Shown here: positions 7,616 through 14,859 of the stretch, one piece after another
How the letters are laid out: each line of letters opens with the position of its first letter
Numbering within the stretch: the first letter of the stretch is position 1
Position numbers and translations under genes: made by a program
NCBI GenBank assembly: GCA_023442755.1
Contig: JAEZXS010000366.1
Coordinates: 1 to 41,580 of the forward strand
Direction of reading: 5' to 3'
Origin: Pseudomonadota bacterium
GTDB taxonomy: Bacteria > Desulfobacterota > Syntrophobacteria > Syntrophobacterales > Syntrophobacteraceae
Length of the DNA: 41,580 bases
The notes under the pieces: model-generated
What the model saw: the letters and a program-made list of their open reading frames with translations, nothing else
The model's database searches: none
Told to the model about the DNA's origin: nothing

Positions 7616-8701
7616 ATGACACTCATTCACGGCGGAAACGTATACGAACTTGCATCCCATACCGGGTGCTCTCCCGACGATATTCTCGACTACAGCGCGA
7701 GCATCAATCCCCTGGGGCCTCCTCCGGGGGTGAGCGAACTCATAACCCGTTATTTTCATCGCCTGCAGCACTATCCCGACATCAACAATACGGTTCTGGT
7801 CGATGCCCTTGCCGAATACCACGGCATCTCTCCGGAGTGCATCGCGGTCGGAAACGGGTCCACCGAACTGATCTACTGGCTGCCGAAGGCGCTCGGGATT
7901 CAAAACGCCCTGGCCGTGCTTCCGACCTTCAGCGAGTACGCAAAGGCTTTCGAGCTTCAGGGGGTTAGCCTTCGGAAGCTGATCTCCACCTCCGGCAACG
8001 GATTCCAGCCGCGCCTGGACCAGCTCGCAGCCGCCCTTTCGCAGAAGACGCCCGAAGCGGTGCTGCTCACCCACCCGGGAAGCCCCGGCGGTGGGCTGCT
8101 GGACGACGACGTACGCGCCTGGATACTGGATAAGAGCAGGGCGGGACAGTTGTTCGTCATAGACGAGGTCTTCATCGATTTCTGCGAGGAGGAATCGTTC
8201 AAAAAATACATAGATGAGGCGGCCAACCTGGTGCTCATACGCTCGCTCACCAAGTTCTACGGCCTGCCGGGACTTCGGATGGGCTACATCATTGCGCCGC
8301 CCCGCGTGGTGCAGGCGGTCCGCCACCTTGTCCCGCCCTGGTCCGTAAACACGCTGGCCCAGATTTCGGGGGCGTATTGCGTTAAGCAGGACGAATACAG
8401 GCGGGAAACCCTGGCGCTGGTGACCTCGGAGCGTAACCGGGTTGCGGGGGAGCTGGCCGGCATGAAAGGGCTTCGCGTTTTCCCCGGAGTCGCCAATTAC
8501 CTTTTGATCGAACTCGACGGGCGTCTGCCCGCCGCGCACGTGCTCAGGCAGGACATCTTCGAAGCGGAGCGGATAGTGATCCGCGCCTGCAGTTCGTTTG
8601 ACGGGCTGGATGAGAGGCATTTCCGGATTGCCATCCGCCTCCCCGAGCAGAATGACCGGTTGTTGAATGCCTTGAGGGAATGGACCGAGGAGAAACTATA
8701 A
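7616..8701 (+). CDS. cobD: Threonine-phosphate decarboxylase CobD
   Basis: PLP-dependent fold-type I enzyme (361 aa) that decarboxylates L-threonine O-3-phosphate to (R)-1-amino-2-propanol O-2-phosphate for the cobalamin nucleotide loop. The N terminus IHGGNVYELA and SASINPLGPP are typical of CobD; the Schiff-base lysine is K213 in SLTKFYGLPGLRMGY. Histidinol-phosphate aminotransferase is the nearest relative, but position after cbiB and the N-terminal GGN motif favour CobD. The ATG at 7616 was chosen because an earlier in-frame start at 7487 would overlap cbiB by almost 100 bp and adds residues not seen in the family. Last gene of the corrinoid cluster. Confidence 0.93.
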   Translation: MTLIHGGNVYELASHTGCSPDDILDYSASINPLGPPPGVSELITRYFHRLQHYPDINNTVLVDALAEYHGISPECIAVGNGSTELIYWLPKALGIQNALAVLPTFSEYAKAFELQGVSLRKLISTSGNGFQPRLDQLAAALSQKTPEAVLLTHPGSPGGGLLDDDVRAWILDKSRAGQLFVIDEVFIDFCEEESFKKYIDEAANLVLIRSLTKFYGLPGLRMGYIIAPPRVVQAVRHLVPPWSVNTLAQISGAYCVKQDEYRRETLALVTSERNRVAGELAGMKGLRVFPGVANYLLIELDGRLPAAHVLRQDIFEAERIVIRACSSFDGLDERHFRIAIRLPEQNDRLLNALREWTEEKL

Positions 8702-8726
8702 GTCATATAGGGCATATACGACTTAT
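8698..8726. terminator. Hairpin between convergent cobD and 8737 gene
   Basis: ATAAGTC (8698-8704) pairs with GACTTAT (8720-8726), with ATAT/ATAT able to extend the stem past a two-base bulge. It starts inside the cobD stop codon and occupies the 35-bp gap between convergent genes. No long U-tract follows on either strand, so terminator function is a guess. Confidence 0.4.
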
Positions 8727-8736
8727 GATTGAGCCT

Positions 8737-9015
8737 CTATTCCCCTTCCGGCCCATGGTGATGGGGATGTTTATCCTTCAGGAAGAGCTTGTGGTATTCG
8801 TATTCTTTGAGGTGCCTGCGCATCAGGGCTGATATCATTTCGGTGAGAGTGTTGATTTCCTCATCGGAAAGCCTGGGTATGAGAGCCCGCAGCATGTCGT
8901 CGTCCGAGAATTTCTGCAGGTAGTACATCAGGGACTTCTCATCCAGTTCTCTGGAAAAGCCGAAGGCGACCATTCCGTCGTATTCTTCTACAAAGGTATG
9001 CTTGTGTTCGGGCAT
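8737..9015 (-). CDS. Small acidic/His-rich-tail protein of unknown function
   Basis: A 92-residue protein I do not assign to a named family. It begins MPEHKHTFVEEYDG and ends with a charged His-rich tail (DKHPHHHGPEGE) that might bind metal. The middle is predicted helical, with a leucine/methionine-rich segment (LSDEEINTLTEMISALMRR). Base composition and codon use look like neighbouring genes. The start at 9015 (ATG) is preferred over a TTG at 9057 because family-like sequence seems to begin there, but the ribosome site for either is weak. It lies downstream of khpA and another small gene on the same strand. Confidence 0.6.
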   Translation of the reverse strand: MPEHKHTFVEEYDGMVAFGFSRELDEKSLMYYLQKFSDDDMLRALIPRLSDEEINTLTEMISALMRRHLKEYEYHKLFLKDKHPHHHGPEGE

Positions 9016-9114
9016 GCAAATTCCGCTTTCTGCAGGGAGTTTCACTCCGGGTTGCAACTGTGGAAACGAGTGGGATCGGCAACGGTGATGCTCAACGTAT
9101 AGAGAAGGCGGTGC

Positions 9115-9384
9115 TTAAGTTTCTGCTTTTCCGGTACCGGACAGTTTCCGGTCGGACCACCGCTTGAGAAAACCGCTCACCTTCGTGGAGGCGGGCTCTT
9201 CGACAAGCCTAATGGTTCCGCGGCGGTGCAGGGCAAGCTGCAGGCACGGTCTCAGGTGCGGACACGGTAAACAGTCCTGCCGGGGCTGCATTATGCCGTT
9301 TTCGTCACGGGGGCAAACCAGATCCCCGTCGCCAAAGCATTGCGGACGACCGTCCGGGCCGGGGCTTTTATTCGATTCGGTCAT
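9115..9384 (-). CDS. Small cysteine-rich protein, unknown function
   Basis: An 89-residue protein with five cysteines in the first half, arranged C-x7-C-x13-C-x2-C-x5-C in approximate spacing (CFGDGDLVC ... DCLPCPHLRPC). This could hold zinc or an iron-sulfur cluster; no known family was recognised. The C-terminal third is basic (FLKRWSDRKLSG). Start ATG at 9384 lies 17 bp after the khpA stop, so it is probably co-transcribed with khpA. Being short and unassigned, it is a reasonable but not certain gene. Confidence 0.55.
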   Translation of the reverse strand: MTESNKSPGPDGRPQCFGDGDLVCPRDENGIMQPRQDCLPCPHLRPCLQLALHRRGTIRLVEEPASTKVSGFLKRWSDRKLSGTGKAET

Positions 9385-9401
9385 AGCGAACCAGGTACCT
9401 C

Positions 9402-9647
9402 TTATTCCAGAATTTCCAGAACGGCGCGCTTCTTCAGCTTCGTTGCGGCCGCATTCACTATGGTGCGTATTGCATGGGCGTTGCGGCCTTCCTTGCCGAT
9501 GATCTTGCCGAGGTCGTCCTTTGCCGCCCGCAGTTCTATCACCGAAATCTGGTGACCGGCGATTTCCTTGACCAATACTTGTTCGGGGTGTTCCGCAAGA
9601 GATCGCGCTATGTACTCTACAAGCTCTTTGATCTGAATGTCATCCAT
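9402..9647 (-). CDS. khpA: KH-domain RNA-binding protein KhpA (YlqC family)
   Basis: A compact 81-residue single KH domain with the RNA-gripping GxxG loop as GKEG at residues 51-54 in DDLGKIIGKEGRNAHAIRTIV. The family binds RNA, often as a partner of KhpB/Jag, and influences cell division and translation. In many genomes it sits between rpsP and rimM; here it is outside that context, heading a small minus-strand group with two unknown genes. Start ATG at 9647 with GGGAG about 10 bp upstream. Confidence 0.92.
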   Translation of the reverse strand: MDDIQIKELVEYIARSLAEHPEQVLVKEIAGHQISVIELRAAKDDLGKIIGKEGRNAHAIRTIVNAAATKLKKRAVLEILE

Positions 9648-10096
9648 CTACTTCTACTCCCTCTAGGATTGTTTTGCAATACGGCGTGAGAAACCGATGG
9701 GACTGAAATTAATGCGCCGTTTCTAACAGGTCGGCGAGGGCCGGTCAGGCCAGGGAGATAAGTTTCACGATTGAGTGGAGCCAATCCAGCGGGAAGGGGA
9801 AATGGTCGTGATACCTGACACCTGATTTGATCTCGAATCAACGATGAAATTAAGGAAAATCAAATTCCCTGTCAACAGATTTCCCCACCTTGACCTCGAC
9901 CTTTAAAAGAGAAAAAGAGCACAATTGTAATCAGCTATAATATTGAAGATAACCTGCTGAAGATTGAAAACAAAGAGCGATCGCTCAAAGACGATGGTGA
10001 AAAACGGTATTTGCTCCGCGAGCGGATGAGCGAAATAGGTGCAAATCATTCGAATCTGATATACATTACTAAACTCAAAACAGGAGAAAAAGCACC
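9648..10096. other. 449-bp divergent intergenic region between khpA and the RACE-like gene
   Basis: No gene seen. The right half is AT-rich compared with its neighbours. It contains a TATAAT at 9936-9941 (no matching -35 at 16-18 bp) and a perfect 12-bp palindrome GAGCGATCGCTC at 9975-9986 that could be an operator for the downstream gene. The ferredoxin domain missing from the next gene is not hidden here in another frame. Confidence 0.45.
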
Positions 10097-11683
10097 TTGT
10101 CCACGAATTCCGACTTTCCCGATTGGCTCCGGGATCGACCTCTCGTCGAGGCCGTCGCCCTGGAACTTCCACAGCCCAGTTTGGGCGACAACACGGGGGA
10201 TGCGGACAGGCTCGTCCGCGCGCTGGCGCATAAAGGGATCGCCCCCGTTCGCTTCCGCCCCTCGCAGATGGGCAGGCTCGTCCGCTCCATGCGAAGCGGT
10301 AATTTCCGGTTCAGCGTGGTGATCGGGTCTGTGGATTCCGGTTGGGAGATTCTGGACATCGTTCCCGGAACGTCAGCGCCGCCGGTGCTCGGTTTTGCCG
10401 TCGATCTCGGCACGTCCGGCATCGTGTTCCGGCTCATCGACATTCCCGGGAGGAAGGTGCTTTCCGAAAACGCCATATTGAATCCCCAGATTCCTTTCGG
10501 GGAGGACATCCTGAGCCGCATCCTCTTCGCACGGACCGAGGAGGGGCTGCGGGCCATACGGGAACCGCTCCTCGACGCATGCCGCCTCAGCATGCGCGAC
10601 GCCGTCGCATCGAGCGGGTTTTCCCCGGAAAATGTCTACGCCGTCTCCTGCGCCGGCAACACGGCGATGAGCCATTTTTTCTGGGGGCTCGACCCGTCCA
10701 ACATATGCCGGGAACCTTACATCCCGGCGGCAAACTCATTCCCGATGAGCCGCGCAGTGGAAATCGGACTTGATTGCCTGCCTAATGCCCTTCTCTATCT
10801 TTTCCCGAACGTCGGGTCCTATGTGGGCGGAGACGTTATTGCGGGGATTCTTGCAACCGGCCTTCACGAATCGTCCGAACCCCGGATGCTGATCGATGTG
10901 GGAACGAATGCGGAGGTTATCCTGGGAAACTCGGAGTGGCTGCTGGCTTGTGCCGGCGCTGCAGGCCCCGCGCTGGAAGGCGGGGTGGGCGAGTGCGGGA
11001 TGCCGGCGGTACCGGGAGCCATAGACCGGGTCAGGATAGACAGGGACAGCCTGGCGCCCTCCTGGCGTGTGATCGGGGACGAAAAACCTTCCGGCCTCTG
11101 CGGTTCCGGGCTGATCGACCTCGTCGCCGAGATGTTCGCGGCCGGGATAATCACGGTCCAGGGGAAGTTCCCGCCGGAGATCCGATCGCCACGCATCCGG
11201 GAGACCGCGGAAGGCAGGGTTTACGTCGTGGCGGAGCCCTCTCAGACCCTGCACCGCAAGAGCATTGTCATCTCGGAAATCGACATCGGGGTCTTTTTGA
11301 AATCAAAAGCGGCGATGTATACGATTTTATCCGTCATTTCAGGTAAAGTCGGATTGACATTCGGACAAATTCAAAGCATTTATATTGCCGGGAATTTCGG
11401 AAACCGTATCGATCCCGAAATGGCGGTCCGGATAGGCATGATTCCCGACCTGCCCCTGGAAACCTATCGCGGGATCGGTAATTCCAGTGTTCTTGGCGCA
11501 TCCATGCTTCTGCTCGACCGCACCATTTCCGATATGGCGGAACAGGTCCGCAGCAGGATCACCTACGTTGAATTGAACGTCAACTTTGAATTGATGAACG
11601 AATTCAGGGGCGCTCTTTTCATTCCCCATACAGATCGGCGGCTTTTCCCATCCGTGCGGATACCTCGAGTCATTGCGGGGTGA
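10097..11683 (+). CDS. RACE/RACo-like corrinoid-protein activator (DUF4445, ASKHA fold) lacking the [2Fe-2S] domain
   Basis: ATP-dependent reductive activators of corrinoid enzymes return an oxidised Co(II) cofactor to Co(I); RACo serves the corrinoid iron-sulfur protein of the Wood-Ljungdahl pathway. Normally an N-terminal [2Fe-2S] domain is followed by a linker, a middle domain and a C-terminal ASKHA ATPase. This 528-aa protein has the linker-like N terminus, phosphate motif VDLGTSG at ~102-108, middle-domain sequence AGNTAMSHFFWGL at ~186-198, second phosphate motif IDVGTNAE at ~266-273 and CAGAAGPALEGG at 285-296. There is no cysteine before about residue 162, so the cluster domain is absent. 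Start is TTG with AGGAG about 10 bp upstream. The corrinoid biosynthesis genes nearby agree with the role. FtsB-like gene follows with 1 bp spacing. Confidence 0.85.
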   Translation: MSTNSDFPDWLRDRPLVEAVALELPQPSLGDNTGDADRLVRALAHKGIAPVRFRPSQMGRLVRSMRSGNFRFSVVIGSVDSGWEILDIVPGTSAPPVLGFAVDLGTSGIVFRLIDIPGRKVLSENAILNPQIPFGEDILSRILFARTEEGLRAIREPLLDACRLSMRDAVASSGFSPENVYAVSCAGNTAMSHFFWGLDPSNICREPYIPAANSFPMSRAVEIGLDCLPNALLYLFPNVGSYVGGDVIAGILATGLHESSEPRMLIDVGTNAEVILGNSEWLLACAGAAGPALEGGVGECGMPAVPGAIDRVRIDRDSLAPSWRVIGDEKPSGLCGSGLIDLVAEMFAAGIITVQGKFPPEIRSPRIRETAEGRVYVVAEPSQTLHRKSIVISEIDIGVFLKSKAAMYTILSVISGKVGLTFGQIQSIYIAGNFGNRIDPEMAVRIGMIPDLPLETYRGIGNSSVLGASMLLLDRTISDMAEQVRSRITYVELNVNFELMNEFRGALFIPHTDRRLFPSVRIPRVIAG

Positions 11684-11684
11684 G

Positions 11685-12116
11685 ATGAATTCGCGACAAT
11701 CGGGACCCAAGCTTATGAATCGGCGCATCACCCAGGACAAAAGTCATGGTGTACGCGGGCTGGAACTCAGGATCAAGGGTGTCCACGTCGCTCGCATGCT
11801 GGTGCTCGTACTGCTTGTCCTGAATGGGCTGCTGATCTATGCGATTTTCTGTTCCTCCCACGGCCTGCCGGGCTACAGGAATCAAAACGAACAGGTTCGC
11901 GACCTCGAACAGAGGATCGTCAGGCTGAAGGAGGACAACCAGAGAGTCTTCGACAGGATTCAGGCCCTCAAAAACGACTCGAAGGCCCAGGAGAAGCTGG
12001 TTCGCCAGCAATTGGGCTGGGTCCGCGACAACGAAATCATCCTCGAGTTCCCCGAAAAGGGAAACGGCGCCGGCGGCAAGTCGAATGCGGCGAAGCCTTT
12101 CCTGCTGCTAAAATAA
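11685..12116 (+). CDS. ftsB: FtsB/DivIC-like septum formation protein
   Basis: Small bitopic membrane protein (143 aa). A single hydrophobic helix at about 35-56 (MLVLVLLVLNGLLIYAIF) is followed by a heptad-like coiled coil at 68-100 (EQVRDLEQRIVRLKEDNQRV) and then the short conserved region QLGWVRDNEIILEFP, matching the FtsB/DivIC pattern; these proteins join FtsL and FtsQ in the divisome. The start at 11685 lies 1 bp after the upstream stop with GGGGTGAG as ribosome site, indicating coupling to the RACE-like gene; a TTG at 11673 is the alternative. The usual neighbour, enolase, is absent, so the symbol is a family assignment. Confidence 0.8.
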   Translation: MNSRQSGPKLMNRRITQDKSHGVRGLELRIKGVHVARMLVLVLLVLNGLLIYAIFCSSHGLPGYRNQNEQVRDLEQRIVRLKEDNQRVFDRIQALKNDSKAQEKLVRQQLGWVRDNEIILEFPEKGNGAGGKSNAAKPFLLLK

Positions 12117-12267
12117 TCGTGCCCGAAGGTTCCTTCCCGCAGGTTTCCCGTCCCTCCCGCCAAGGTCCAGCCTTGAGCAACCCGGAATAGGACTTATATT
12201 TAGTAAATTCGCTGATTTATTTCTGAGAGTCACTTGCCGGCATTAATATCGGCAGGGAGGGATGGTT

Positions 12268-12462
12268 ATGCCGAGAAAAGAAGAGTTTGTATCGCTTCCT
12301 CTTATGACCGTATCGGAAGCGGCCAAATACCTGGGCGTGGGCAGGAAGGTGGTCTACCAGTTGATAGAATGGGGCGAAGTGCGGGCAGTAAAGATGAGGG
12401 GGACTGCAATGCTAGAGAAAAGCAGCCTCGACGCGTACCGGGCCAGCGGAAAAATAGCCTGA
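12268..12462 (+). CDS. Excisionase/MerR-type helix-turn-helix DNA-binding protein
   Basis: A 64-residue winged-helix protein of the excisionase-like (HTH_17) class. The core LMTVSEAAKYLGVGRKVVYQLIEWGEVRAVKMRGTAMLEKSSLDAYRAS has the standard order: helix-turn-helix, short wing, then a Lys/Arg-rich contact and the SLDAY end. AGGGAGG is 7 bp upstream of the ATG at 12268; the ATG at 12262 would touch the ribosome site, so the later one is chosen. No integrase or phage gene lies nearby, so it is more likely a free-standing regulator than a true excisionase. Target unknown. Confidence 0.82.
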   Translation: MPRKEEFVSLPLMTVSEAAKYLGVGRKVVYQLIEWGEVRAVKMRGTAMLEKSSLDAYRASGKIA

Positions 12463-12472
12463 CCCGGGTTCG

Positions 12473-13366
12473 CTACCCTGAAATCACCTTTTTCATGGCC
12501 TCCATGCTCTTCGCAAAATCCGCCAGGAACTGATCCGCCGTTTCTCGCGTTATGCCGAAATCTCGGAAGATACCGTCCGTTTCGGGATCGAAGGCTTTCC
12601 GGTTCTGCAGAGGTTTGTTCCGAACCGTTGCAGCTGCCACCAGCTCGTTCGTCATGTAGACGATCGAGGCGACATCCCTGTTAGTCCCGGCATTCTGGGG
12701 ATTGTGATGATGCTCGATGGCGGAGACGATGACGGCCGGGAAGTTCCAGTTTCTCGCTATCATCCCGCCCAGCTCCTGGTGATCGATCCCGAGCGCGCGC
12801 CGTTCGGCGCCGGTCCCGAGGTTGTCGCCGATAAGCTGGCGCAGGCTGGTGTTGAGGTAAATCCGGGCATAGGTATTGAGAACCGTTTTGCCGAGATCGT
12901 GAAAGAGGGATGCGGTATAGATGGAAAGAATTTGCTTGTGCCTGAGCCAGCGGGAGATAATCCCGGACATCAACCCCGAGCTGAGGGAATGTTCCCACAA
13001 TTCCCGTTCGATTCCATCCCTGTCGGCGCTTCTCAGGTAGTAACGGGATGCGCATGCAGCTATCACGACCTGCATGAGCATCTTGCTTCCGATGAGAAGG
13101 ATTGCCTCCTGAAGCGAACAGGGCTGGTCGCGCCGCCGGGAGAATCGGGTGGAGCTGCCGAGGCGCAGGATCTGCGCCGAAATCGCCTGGTCGCATGCGA
13201 TCACTTTTTCTATTTCACTGGTCGGGGCGTCTTTCCTGACCAGAGACATCACCCTCCAGACTATATCGGGAAAGGGAGGGAGTTTTTCCGCCGCTGCAAC
13301 GATGTCTTTCATCAGCAATTCGTAATGCAGCGCATGTACCTCGTAATTGCTCAATTCCCGTATCAT
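12473..13366 (-). CDS. HDOD domain signalling protein
   Basis: A 297-aa protein made mostly of one HDOD domain (about 25-230), a relative of HD hydrolases that usually lacks full catalytic metal ligands and acts as a signalling scaffold. LPPFPDIVWRVMSLV starts the domain, the metal-site remnant is LFHDLGK, and AIEHHHNPQNA is the later His-rich part. No receiver, GGDEF or EAL domain is attached. Start ATG with AGGAGG 6 bp upstream. A c-di-GMP-I riboswitch lies about 130 bp upstream on the same strand, so expression is probably set by c-di-GMP. It faces the HTH gene tail to tail with an 10-bp gap. Confidence 0.92.
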   Translation of the reverse strand: MIRELSNYEVHALHYELLMKDIVAAAEKLPPFPDIVWRVMSLVRKDAPTSEIEKVIACDQAISAQILRLGSSTRFSRRRDQPCSLQEAILLIGSKMLMQVVIAACASRYYLRSADRDGIERELWEHSLSSGLMSGIISRWLRHKQILSIYTASLFHDLGKTVLNTYARIYLNTSLRQLIGDNLGTGAERRALGIDHQELGGMIARNWNFPAVIVSAIEHHHNPQNAGTNRDVASIVYMTNELVAAATVRNKPLQNRKAFDPETDGIFRDFGITRETADQFLADFAKSMEAMKKVISG

Positions 13367-13679
13367 TTTCCTGCCTCCTGTTGTGCCTGGAAGCTCCGCA
13401 GTTTACGCTGAGATATGCCGAAAGGGCGTATGAAAGGAGACGGGGACCGGGCGGACTGCCCGCGTTCGTAGGCGGCAAAAAGAAGAAGGTCCTTTTGCCC
13501 GGCAGCCCTGCCGCCATATCCTTTCGGACTTAGGCCAGTGGCTTTGCGTCCCACCCTTTCGGCTAGTTTGCCTTTTTCGAGCTTCGGAGCTAACCTCGAA
13601 ATCCTGAGAGGTTCACTTTGCTTTCAATATATTTATCGACAGCACATGCTAAAAACTTTAGAAATTTTTTTACGTGAAA
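13367..13679. other. 313-bp gap between acyltransferase gene and HDOD gene
   Basis: It holds the GEMM-I riboswitch, its downstream hairpins and the HDOD ribosome site. The part at 13620-13679 is strongly AT-rich and on the minus strand includes TATATT (13631-13626), a candidate -10 for the riboswitch transcript, without a convincing -35. Confidence 0.5.
13495..13592 (-). ncRNA. c-di-GMP-I (GEMM-I) riboswitch upstream of the HDOD gene
   Basis: On the minus strand the hallmark blocks appear in order: GGCAAAC (13572-13566), a P2 stem closed by a GAAA tetraloop (about 13560-13557), GGGACGCAAAGCC (13552-13540), GGCCTAAG, a stem TCC-GAAA-GGA, and GGCGGCAGGGCTGCC near 13515-13501. GCAAAGCC and the GNRA loop with its receptor are the diagnostic core of the GEMM-I aptamer, which binds c-di-GMP. 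Two hairpins follow, GGCAAAA/TTTTGCC (13499-13474) and CGGGC/GCCCG (13462-13448), neither with a U-tract, so control may be at translation or by a non-canonical platform. Aptamer edges are approximate. Confidence 0.88.
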
Positions 13680-14819
13680 TCATGCGCGAATATAGCGGTG
13701 CACAACTTTGTTGAGGCTCTTTTCCACGCACGCTGCAATCAGGGCGATTACGGCAATCGCTGCGGTCGCGACGATGAAGAAAACGCCGATGTGATAGTGC
13801 TGAAAATGCTCGCCCAAATACATCACGTAGGGTTGATGGAAAAGGTAGAGGCTGTAAGAATAGACCCCTGCCCCGGCAAAAGCCGTTCCGATTACGGGCG
13901 CCCTGTCGAGACGGGCGGCTATGTGGACCATGATGACGGACAGACCCGTCCCGGACAGGCCGTCCGAGAGGATATACAGGGCATTGGGCTGGTAGCTGAG
14001 CTGCCCCAGCACGTAGACGATTATCCCCGCAGCAAGGCATTTGAAGGAGAAAAGCCGGCGAGCCGTGCCCTGCGGGTCCTCCGCCATGAGCCTGCCAAGA
14101 ATCATTCCTGCCGAAAACTCCCACAGCCTGCAGAGGAAAAGCGCCCCCATCTGGTAATTTCCACTGGCCCCCGACATGTGGAGAATGTACCGGGAGCTCA
14201 CGGTCAGGGCTATGCAGAGCGCGAAGAAGCCGCCCGATCCCATGCGCTGCATCAGCCTGTAAAGAAGCGGGAAGACGATATACAGCTCGATCAGCATGCC
14301 GATGAACCACCATGCGGGGCTGAGATAGAAAAACATGGTGTCGACCGGGAATACCCTGTCGCCGAGAAAGCTCAGGATAAACCGGTAGTCGAACGGCACG
14401 GGTCTGTACTGGAACGGCGACACCAGGAAGACGAGGTGGGCCAGCCAGTAGATCGGGAACAGCCGGATGAAGCGGTGGAGGTACCATCTGCCCCAGGAGA
14501 TTTCTTCCTGCCCGCGCTTTACGAGCGAGTAGGTCAGGCCGAAACCGCTGAACAGGATGAATACGCCCACGCCCTGGGCGCCGCGCTCCATGGTTCCGGC
14601 AATGAGGCCCTCGATGTAGCAGCCAATCCTACCGAACAAAGCCCCCGGCAGGCACTGGTCGACGAAAGCCGGAAGCGAACCCAGGGTTATGGGCCAGGGG
14701 TAATTGGGGCCGTAAGCTATGAAACAGTGGAAGAAGGCAATCCAGACGATTGCCATTCCCCTTACGCTGTCGATCCACTGGAAACGGGTAGCGGCCGCGG
14801 CGGCCGATGGAGTCTGCAT
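13680..14819 (-). CDS. Acyltransferase family 3 membrane protein (OafA/YrhL type)
   Basis: A 379-aa polytopic membrane protein of the acyltransferase-3 family, which transfers acetyl or other acyl groups to extracytoplasmic glycans. Family marks are WIDSVRGMAIVWIAFFHC near the N terminus (catalytic-type His in FFHC), GVGVFILFSGFGL at about 85-97, and HRFIRLFPIYWLAHLVF at about 114-130. About ten hydrophobic helices follow, with no C-terminal SGNH domain. It is downstream of two GT-B-like genes on the same strand (40-bp gap), so a shared role in decorating a surface or exported glycan is a reasonable inference. Ribosome site before the ATG at 14819 is weak. Confidence 0.92.
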   Translation of the reverse strand: MQTPSAAAAATRFQWIDSVRGMAIVWIAFFHCFIAYGPNYPWPITLGSLPAFVDQCLPGALFGRIGCYIEGLIAGTMERGAQGVGVFILFSGFGLTYSLVKRGQEEISWGRWYLHRFIRLFPIYWLAHLVFLVSPFQYRPVPFDYRFILSFLGDRVFPVDTMFFYLSPAWWFIGMLIELYIVFPLLYRLMQRMGSGGFFALCIALTVSSRYILHMSGASGNYQMGALFLCRLWEFSAGMILGRLMAEDPQGTARRLFSFKCLAAGIIVYVLGQLSYQPNALYILSDGLSGTGLSVIMVHIAARLDRAPVIGTAFAGAGVYSYSLYLFHQPYVMYLGEHFQHYHIGVFFIVATAAIAVIALIAACVEKSLNKVVHRYIRA

Positions 14820-14859
14820 CTATTCGAGCCAACCTCTTCTGGGAAATCGCGGAATCGAA

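Noticed and set aside
12268..12462. Excisionase-like gene as sign of a prophage or integrative element
   Set aside because: No integrase, attachment-site repeat or phage gene nearby; neighbours are core-type chromosomal genes.
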